Assembly: GCF_007923445.1 (NCBI RefSeq)
Contig: NZ_VOJI01000022.1
Span: 1-48,231, forward strand
Direction of reading: 5' to 3'
DNA: 48,231 nt
Source of the DNA: Puniceibacterium confluentis
GTDB lineage: Bacteria; Pseudomonadota; Alphaproteobacteria; Rhodobacterales; Rhodobacteraceae
This document shows positions 42,863-48,231 of this stretch, one piece after another. The notes beneath the pieces were generated by a model. That model was not told the origin of the DNA. It did no database searches and was given only the letters and a program-made list of their open reading frames with translations. Position numbers and translations under genes: made by a program. How positions within the stretch are numbered: the stretch's first letter is position 1; each line of letters begins with the position of its first letter.

Positions 42863-44397
42863 GCGCCCAGCTCCGGCATGTCGACGCCCGCGGCGGTGAC
42901 GATATCTCCGCAGGCGATCATGGCTGCGGCACGCTCCAGATCCGGTGCCAGGTAGCGGTCCTCGCCAAGTGTGGCAACGTCCTGACGCACCCGGGTCACG
43001 ACGCGTTGCAGGGTTTCGCTGGTGGCCAGCGGCGCGCGGAAATCAATGCCCTGCGCGGCGCAGAGCAGTTCGACCCCCAGAATGCGGTTGAGGTTCTCGA
43101 TCATCGGGCCCAGCCTCCGCGCCCCGTGCGCGGCCATGCTGACATGGTCCTCCTGGTTGGCCGACGTCGGCGTGCTGTCGGTCACGCAGGGGTTTGCCAG
43201 ATGCTTGTTCTCGCTCATCAGGGCGGCGGTCGTGACCTCGGCAATCATGTACCCAGAATTCAGCCCCGGATTGGGCGTCAGGAAGGGGGGCAGGTTGAAG
43301 CTGAGCACCGGATCGACGATCAGGGCGACGCGGCGCTGTGCGATGGCGCCGATTTCCGCGATGGCGAGGGCGATCATGTCGGCGGCAAAACCCACCGGTT
43401 CGGCGTGGAAATTGCCGCCCGAGACGATCAGATCGGCGCCGACAAGCACCAGCGGATTGTCGGTTGCCGCATTGGCCTCGATCTCCAGTGTCGTCGCGGC
43501 CATGCGCAGCACGTCCATCGCCGCCCCCGTCACCTGCGGCTGACAGCGGATGCAATAAGGATCCTGCACCCGGGCATCATCGACGATATGGCTGTCGCGG
43601 ATCTCGGATCCCGCCAGCAGCGCGCGCATGGTCTCGCCCGCCTCGATCTGGCCGCGATGGCCGCGCAGGGCGTGGATCTCGGGTTGCAGCGGCGCGGTCG
43701 AGCCCATGATCGCATCGGTCGACAGCGCCGAGGTCACCAGCGCCGAATGCGCCGCGCGCCAGGCGCCGAACAGTCCGGCGAGGGCAAAGGCGGTGGAAAA
43801 CTGTGTGCCGTTGATCAGCGCCAGCCCTTCCTTGGGGCCAAGCGCCACCGGGGTCAGCCCCGCGGCCGCCAGCGCCTCACCGCCGGGCATCACCCTGCCG
43901 CCGATTTCGGCCTCGCCATGGCCCATCATCGCCGCCGCCATATGCGCGAGCGGTGCCAGGTCGCCCGAGGCCCCGACCGAGCCCTGCGCCGGAATCACCG
44001 GCGTCACGCCTTTGTCCAGCATCGCTTCGATCAGGGTCACCACCTCGAGCCGCACCCCTGAGGCCCCCCGCCCGAGGCTGAGCAGTTTGAGCGCCATCAT
44101 CAGACGCGCATGCCGTCGCGGAACTGCGGGGCCCACACCGCAGCAATGCGACAGGATCAGGTTGCGCTGTAGCGTTGCGGTGTCTTTCGCCGCAATCTTG
44201 ACCGAGGCCAGTTTGCCGAAACCGGTGTTCACGCCGTAGACGGCATCGGTTCCGGCGACGGCCTTGGCAATGCGGGCATGGGCCAGCTCAATGTCCGGAT
44301 GGCACGCGGGATCAAGCCGCACCGGTGCCTCGTTCCAGAAGATCTGCGCCAGGTCATCCAGAGTGACGGCGCCGGGCGCAAGGGTCAATGTCGGCAT
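42859..44397 (-). CDS. hutH: Histidine ammonia-lyase
   Basis: A 512-residue enzyme that removes ammonia from histidine. The self-made MIO cofactor forms from A143-S144-G145 in [14 protein letters not shown]. Other marks are YGVNTGFG near residue 54, NQEDHVSMA and the QPE segment. The start overlaps the stop of hutI by 13 bases. Confidence 0.97.
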   Translation of the reverse strand: MPTLTLAPGAVTLDDLAQIFWNEAPVRLDPACHPDIELAHARIAKAVAGTDAVYGVNTGFGKLASVKIAAKDTATLQRNLILSHCCGVGPAVPRRHARLMMALKLLSLGRGASGVRLEVVTLIEAMLDKGVTPVIPAQGSVGASGDLAPLAHMAAAMMGHGEAEIGGRVMPGGEALAAAGLTPVALGPKEGLALINGTQFSTAFALAGLFGAWRAAHSALVTSALSTDAIMGSTAPLQPEIHALRGHRGQIEAGETMRALLAGSEIRDSHIVDDARVQDPYCIRCQPQVTGAAMDVLRMAATTLEIEANAATDNPLVLVGADLIVSGGNFHAEPVGFAADMIALAIAEIGAIAQRRVALIVDPVLSFNLPPFLTPNPGLNSGYMIAEVTTAALMSENKHLANPCVTDSTPTSANQEDHVSMAAHGARRLGPMIENLNRILGVELLCAAQGIDFRAPLATSETLQRVVTRVRQDVATLGEDRYLAPDLERAAAMIACGDIVTAAGVDMPELGA

Positions 44398-45605
44398 GAC
44401 GTGCCTCCAAAAATGCGTGAATACAGAGGATTGAAGCCGATGCGGTAGGCCAGTTCCGCGGGGTGCCTGACATCCCAGACCGCGAGGTCAGCCCGCAGTC
44501 CGCGGGCAATGGTGCCGGTGTCGGTCAGGCCAAGGGCGCGCGCCGCATGGCAGGTGACGCCGCGCAGGGCTTCTTCGGGTGTCATGCGGAACAGGGTGCA
44601 GCCCATGTTTAGTGTCAGCAGCAGCGAGTTGAGTGGCGATGAGCCGGGGTTGATATCGGTCGCCAGCGCCATCGGGACGCCGTGTTTGCGCAACTGGTCA
44701 ATCGGTGGCGCCTGAGTTTCGCGCAGGGTGTAAAACGCCCCCGGCAGGATGACCGCAACGGTTCCGGCATCGGCCAGGGCACGGACGCCATCCTCGTCGA
44801 GATATTCGATATGGTCCGCAGAGAGCGCGCCATAGCTGGCCGCAAGCTTCGCGCCGCCCACGTTGGACAATTGTTCGGCGTGAAGCTTGACCGGCAGGCC
44901 GAGAGCGACCGCCACATCGAACACCCGCGCGATCTGTTCGGGCTGAAAGGCGATGCCTTCGCAGAAGCCGTCGACCGCATCGACAAGCCGCTCTGCATGG
45001 GCCGCCCGCAGCGCCGGGATGCACACCTCGTCGATATAGGCATCGTCACGCCCGGCGTATTCGGCAGGGGTCGCGTGGGCCCCGAGAAACGTGGTCTTCA
45101 CCCGGATTGGGCGGTGTTGCATGACGGCGCGGGCAACGCGCAACATGCGCAGTTCGGTTTCGATATCCAGGCCATAGCCCGATTTGATTTCGATGCCGGT
45201 CACGCCTTCGGCAATCAGGACGTCAACCCGGCGCAGCGCGTCTGCCAGCAATGTCGCTTCGGTGGCGCCGCGGGTGGCGGTGACGGTGGACACGATGCCG
45301 CCGCCCGCGCGCGCGACCTCTTCGTAGCTGGCCCCGTTCAACCGCATCTCGAATTCCACGGCGCGGTCTCCGCCGTGAACGATGTGGGTATGGCAGTCGA
45401 TCAGCCCTGGGGTGACCAGGCGGCCGCCGAGACGGGTCAGGGGGTGGTCGTCGAAACGCGTGGGCAGGTCTGCGCGCGGCCCGACCCAGTCAATGATCCC
45501 GCCCGACACCGCTATGGCGGCATCTTCGATCAGACCATAGGCCGGTTGCGATTCGCCCATCGTCGCGGCGTTTACATCAACAAAGACAGTGCTGTTGCTG
45601 GTCAT
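44385..45605 (-). CDS. hutI: Imidazolonepropionase
   Basis: A 406-residue amidohydrolase for the third step of histidine breakdown. The first metal site is [13 protein letters not shown]; others are [20 protein letters not shown] and [11 protein letters not shown]. It is the first gene of the hut operon and is read from a promoter next to a HutC-like palindrome. It ends by overlapping hutH. Confidence 0.97.
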   Translation of the reverse strand: MTSNSTVFVDVNAATMGESQPAYGLIEDAAIAVSGGIIDWVGPRADLPTRFDDHPLTRLGGRLVTPGLIDCHTHIVHGGDRAVEFEMRLNGASYEEVARAGGGIVSTVTATRGATEATLLADALRRVDVLIAEGVTGIEIKSGYGLDIETELRMLRVARAVMQHRPIRVKTTFLGAHATPAEYAGRDDAYIDEVCIPALRAAHAERLVDAVDGFCEGIAFQPEQIARVFDVAVALGLPVKLHAEQLSNVGGAKLAASYGALSADHIEYLDEDGVRALADAGTVAVILPGAFYTLRETQAPPIDQLRKHGVPMALATDINPGSSPLNSLLLTLNMGCTLFRMTPEEALRGVTCHAARALGLTDTGTIARGLRADLAVWDVRHPAELAYRIGFNPLYSRIFGGTSCRH

Positions 45606-46282
45606 TTGCGCTCACCAATTGCCAGTTTTCGCCGTCATCATACCGAGCGGCTTCGAATATGTATATACATAAAATGGAGGGTCACGAGATCATTTTGCCA
45701 ATCACGCGAGCTGCCGCCCGGACTGGCAGATAGTGACCGGGTGCATTCGGCGGATGGCTGGAAGCGTGGAAACGAGACCGACCCGCCGACACACACCTCC
45801 GGCAGCCCGGTCAAGACCCTGCTGTCGGCTTGGGCCGACCTGCACGGCGACAGCGTAACGGCGCATGGGGAAATGGCCGGAAAAGCCGCAGGACGGGCAA
45901 AGACGGCTTCTGGACCCGGCGGCTGACCGTATCGCGGCGTTCGCTACCGGTGTGTGTGGAAATGCCGGAGGCGGGCTGTGCCAGTGTCGGCGGGGTTCCC
46001 TGTCTGCATCACCTGCCGGGCGGCGTGCCGACCCGAGGCGCGGTGGCCTGTGCGCCGGGGGCGGTTACATGCGCCGGTGTCTTGTAACAATGCCGGGGCC
46101 GGGAAACCGCCCGAGCGCGCCGCTTGTCCAGAGCCGATGCGGTCGGTCCGAAGGTGTCTCCGGTATGGGCCGGCGCCGCTCACCTTCTCGGCGGATCCGG
46201 TTTCTGTCCCGCACTCAGTTGTGCGCGAAACCGGACCCCAGCCAGGACCGCCTTGGCCATCAAGTGCCGGGTGGCACCCCCG
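45606..46282. other. Hut promoter region; otherwise no gene
   Basis: The hut side contains the HutC-like palindrome. From about 45690 on, several overlapping plus-strand frames are open but have high GC, no ribosome sites and no clear family. One has a VCITCRA segment near 46000 but does not continue as a known protein. Confidence 0.55.
45658..45671. promoter_or_regulatory. hutC box: HutC-type operator
   Basis: TATGTATATACATA is a perfect 14-bp palindrome, 53 bases before hutI. It matches the shape of HutC operators (TGTATATACA core). HutC is a GntR-family repressor released by urocanate; its gene is not in this window, so the assignment rests on motif and position. Confidence 0.7.
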
Positions 46283-46747
46283 TTAATGTGAGGCGTGACC
46301 GCCGTCGGCCGTGGGGCGCGCCTCGATGCTGAACACAACGTCGAGTCGACCGGCATTTTCGAACACCAGAACCGCCGCGATCTCGGAGCCGGTGTCGAGT
46401 TGCTTGCCGTCGAGCCCCATGAACATCACGTGGTGGCCGCCGGGGGCAAACGTCACGGTCTGGCCGGGCGCGAGGTCCAGCCTCTCGACCGGGCTCATCC
46501 TGGCGACCCCGTCCGAGTCCTGGGACTGGTGCACCGTCACCCGCGGAAAATCGGCTTCGACGGCGATCAGGGTGTCGGGGTGGGTGCCGTGGTTGGTGAT
46601 GCTCATGTAGCCCGCCAGTGTCCGGGCCACGGGCGGGGCTTCAAAGGCATGCGGGTGGTCCACCGCGATCGGGCCCAGGGTGTATTCCTGGGCCAGGGTG
46701 AGGGCGGGCAGGCTGCAGAGCAGCGCGGCGGCAAAAAGCAGTTTCAT
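46283..46747 (-). CDS. PCu(A)C copper chaperone
   Basis: A 154-residue periplasmic protein with signal peptide (MKLLFAAALLCSLPALTLA). The copper site is H73-x10-M84-x21-H106-x-M108, exactly the PCu(A)C pattern, in HQSQDSDGVARM and GGHHVMFM. Such proteins deliver Cu(I) to the CuA or CuB site of cytochrome oxidase. The C-terminus is His-rich (ADGGHASH). The next gene upstream is a DUF2946-like protein. Confidence 0.93.
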   Translation of the reverse strand: MKLLFAAALLCSLPALTLAQEYTLGPIAVDHPHAFEAPPVARTLAGYMSITNHGTHPDTLIAVEADFPRVTVHQSQDSDGVARMSPVERLDLAPGQTVTFAPGGHHVMFMGLDGKQLDTGSEIAAVLVFENAGRLDVVFSIEARPTADGGHASH

Positions 46748-46822
46748 CAGGTGTCTCCGGTGGGTGCGGTCCGGGGAGTCCGGCCCCGCGAAAGGCGTGG
46801 TGGGTTGTCTGTTGCATTGACA

Positions 46823-47179
46823 TCAGACGACCGGAGGGGCCCTGGGGCAGGCATCATGCGGACGGCGCATCGCCGGGGGATGATCCGCCGCATGGGGCAG
46901 TGGTCCAAGCATCGCAAAGCCGACCGTGATCGGCGGCAGCAGGACGGCAGTCGCGGTATCGGCGGCATGGGTCAGCAGACAGGGATGATCGGCATGGCTG
47001 ATCCCGACCGGGCGGCCGTCCCGGTCCAGCACCACGGTTTCCAGCCCGCGCCCGGTGCAGATCACCAGAACCTGCCCCCGGATCAGCCCAAGCTGCACCA
47101 GCGCCACCGATGTCTTCGGCAGCAGGACGCCCGCAAGGACACCAAGGCAAAGAACGATGCGAAGCGCGCGCAGGATCAT
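46823..47179 (-). CDS. DUF2946-like membrane or exported protein
   Basis: A 118-residue protein that starts with a hydrophobic stretch (LRALRIVLCLGVLAGVLLP) resembling a signal or anchor. The VICTGRGLETVVLDRDGRP segment and a later HPCLLTH with Cys/His resemble DUF2946, a small family often found near copper or haem uptake genes. It lies between a copper chaperone and the haem locus, which fits metal handling. The start codon has no strong site, so its N-terminus is uncertain. Confidence 0.65.
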   Translation of the reverse strand: MILRALRIVLCLGVLAGVLLPKTSVALVQLGLIRGQVLVICTGRGLETVVLDRDGRPVGISHADHPCLLTHAADTATAVLLPPITVGFAMLGPLPHAADHPPAMRRPHDACPRAPPVV

Positions 47180-47255
47180 GGCGCGACCATATCTGCATTG
47201 CGGTGGGCTGGAAAAGCCCGGGCACCTGCGACATTCGCGCCCGGACCGCGACCGA

Positions 47256-47426
47256 TCACTTGGTCAGGATCAGCTTGCCAGCGCGGGTGATGCGCAGGGT
47301 ATAGGTTTGCCCGTCAAGCACCAGTCGGGCCTGTATCCCGTCCTGGATCAGATCCCGTACATCGAATGTGGGCACGTCGTCAGGCACGACGGTTCCGAGC
47401 GGGGCGGTCCGCGGCACAGCATTCAT
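47256..47426 (-). CDS. hemP: Haemin uptake protein HemP
   Basis: A 56-residue protein ending DGQTYTLRITRAGKLILTK, the hallmark HemP C-terminus. HemP proteins are small, basic and lie by haem or siderophore receptor genes; in some alphaproteobacteria they regulate haem uptake. The start at 47426 overlaps the stop of the 44-residue gene (ATGA) and is preferred to a longer frame. Confidence 0.86.
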   Translation of the reverse strand: MNAVPRTAPLGTVVPDDVPTFDVRDLIQDGIQARLVLDGQTYTLRITRAGKLILTK

Positions 47427-47557
47427 GTGACACGCCCGATCCGGTCGATCAGCGATTCGAGCGATTGCTCGGTCAGGCTCCAGCCGGAAAACGCGGCAAA
47501 CAGCAGGTCCGTCCAATGGACATCTTCGGGTTCTGGCAGGCTATGGCGCAGGGTCAT
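47423..47557 (-). CDS. Small protein, 44 aa, coupled to hemP
   Basis: A 44-residue soluble protein, mostly helical, with two acidic patches (PEPEDVHWTDLLF and EQSLESLIDRIG). A strong AAAGGAG site precedes the ATG by eight bases, and the stop overlaps the hemP start (ATGA), so translation is coupled. I recognise no family. Its conservation next to hemP would be the test of whether it is a real partner. Confidence 0.68.
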   Translation of the reverse strand: MTLRHSLPEPEDVHWTDLLFAAFSGWSLTEQSLESLIDRIGRVT

Positions 47558-47992
47558 CGCGCACTCCTTTCGCGGGTTTCAACTCCTGGCTTCCGAAAGG
47601 TGGCTGGGATGGGGATTATTACCTTAGTGAAACAGTAGGGATAAAGCGGCACCGCCACAAGTGGCAAAGACCCGGACCCGACGATGCCTGCAAATCGCGG
47701 CATTGCTGCGACACTCTTTCCGAATGTCGGTAGGTCGAAAAGCGACACAACGTTGCCGTCTGCACAGCAATTGGGCATCGGCACAATATTCCGCCGGGGT
47801 AACGCTATCGGCGTGCCAACCCTCAGCAATAGTTCGGAAAAAATTCTGACGGCCTTTACATGACTAAAATAGTAAACTAAGCGGTCCCTGCAATCGCGTG
47901 CAGCCCTCCAGACGTTTCGGTCCAGACAGCCACCTGCGCGAGCCCGGCATTGCCCGGAGCTGTCATTCCATAACAAGACCGAGGGACCAGAA
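47558..47992. other. Divergent promoter region, hemP and receptor
   Basis: No gene seen. On the minus side a TTTATC and TAATAA pair with an 18-base spacer near 47611-47640 is a good promoter for the hemP unit. On the plus side AT-rich GACTAAAATAGTAAACTAAG (about 47862-47881) contains an ACTA-AAA-TAGT inverted repeat and lies where the receptor promoter should be. Iron-dependent control is likely by context but no named motif fits exactly. Confidence 0.5.
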
Positions 47993-48231
47993 ATGCGCAA
48001 TTCGACCGACGCACCACGTGCACGCCAAGGCGGGCGCGCCCGCATCCTGACAAACACCGGCCTGCTGGGGGCATCGCTGTCGCTGGCCTGTTTTGCCGGA
48101 GCTGCCTACGGGCAGGACACCGCCGGAGGCGTGATCGTCCTGCCGACGGTGGATGTGGAAACCACGGCGGCGCCACAGCCGTCACCGGCGGCCGCACCAG
48201 CCGCGCCGCGCCGCAGCCCGCAGCCCGCGCG
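47993..48231 (+). CDS. Probable TonB-dependent receptor, 5' part
   Basis: The first 79 codons of a gene cut by the window end. An Arg-rich N-terminus is followed by a hydrophobic signal core (LLGASLSLACFAGAAYG), then QDTAGGVIVLPTVDVETTAAP, the pattern seen before the plug of TonB-dependent haem or siderophore receptors. A Pro/Ala-rich spacer follows. The position beside hemP, divergent from it, supports a haem receptor. The call is based mainly on context because the plug and barrel lie outside. Confidence 0.6.
   Translation, partial: MRNSTDAPRARQGGRARILTNTGLLGASLSLACFAGAAYGQDTAGGVIVLPTVDVETTAAPQPSPAAAPAAPRRSPQPA

Noticed and set aside
45954-46286. Plus-strand frame with VCITCRA, resembling the start of DUF1636
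   Set aside because: Only a short segment resembles the family. There is no suitable start, and the rest is arginine- and proline-rich with no further match. A remnant is possible but unsupported.

Overview
The window looks like chromosomal DNA of a high-GC alphaproteobacterium of the Rhodobacterales (Roseobacter group). The basis is the suf gene order with an Irr-type operator in front of it, the repeated TRAP and ABC uptake systems, a secreted RTX/Hint protein, a HemP-type haem locus and very GC-rich codon use. No taxon was searched. I see no phage, insertion sequence, CRISPR array or replication origin. Housekeeping and catabolic operons are packed with frequent ATGA overlaps.

Layout. 1-4.4 kb: an MFS transporter, a DUF924 protein, and three minus-strand genes (alpha/beta hydrolase, a small protein, an HD hydrolase). 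4.4-13.5 kb: one long plus-strand suf operon for Fe-S cluster assembly (iscR-like regulator, NifS-like desulfurase, sufB, four accessory genes, sufC, sufD, two membrane proteins, sufS), with a near-perfect Irr/ICE-type palindrome and a leader hairpin before it. A tRNA-Arg(CCG) and a DUF3108 exported protein follow. 14.7-22.9 kb: an ABC importer with two permeases, a GntR regulator, a divergent fumarylacetoacetate-hydrolase-family enzyme and a TRAP transporter, probably a catabolic region of unknown substrate.

23.0-27.9 kb: a minus-strand periplasmic oxidation module. It has a Tat-exported gluconate-dehydrogenase-type small subunit, a GMC flavoprotein with a C-x5-C-x3-C motif like the [3Fe-4S] site of FAD glucose dehydrogenase, a quinoprotein-type sugar dehydrogenase, a di-haem cytochrome c, a VOC protein and an upstream ribbon-helix-helix protein. 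27.9-28.8 kb has no protein gene but holds an orphan minus-strand terminator. 28.8-32.05 kb encodes a 1084-residue secreted cadherin-like/RTX/Hint protein ending in tandem hairpins.

32.2-40.3 kb: a MocA-like nucleotidyltransferase, a GAF/HWE-type histidine kinase, a CorC-family membrane protein, xerD with an unknown secreted protein and a 49-residue membrane protein, then aroK-aroB. 40.4-45.6 kb: hutI-hutH-hutG-hutU for histidine degradation, with a HutC-like palindrome upstream. 46.3-48.2 kb: a PCu(A)C copper chaperone, a DUF2946-like protein, hemP with a previously uncounted 44-residue partner, and the divergent start of a probable TonB-dependent receptor cut by the window end.

Five short genes or candidates are easy to miss: 7808-7984 (58 aa), 7995-8195 (66 aa), 38381-38530 (49 aa), 47256-47426 (hemP, 56 aa) and 47423-47557 (44 aa).
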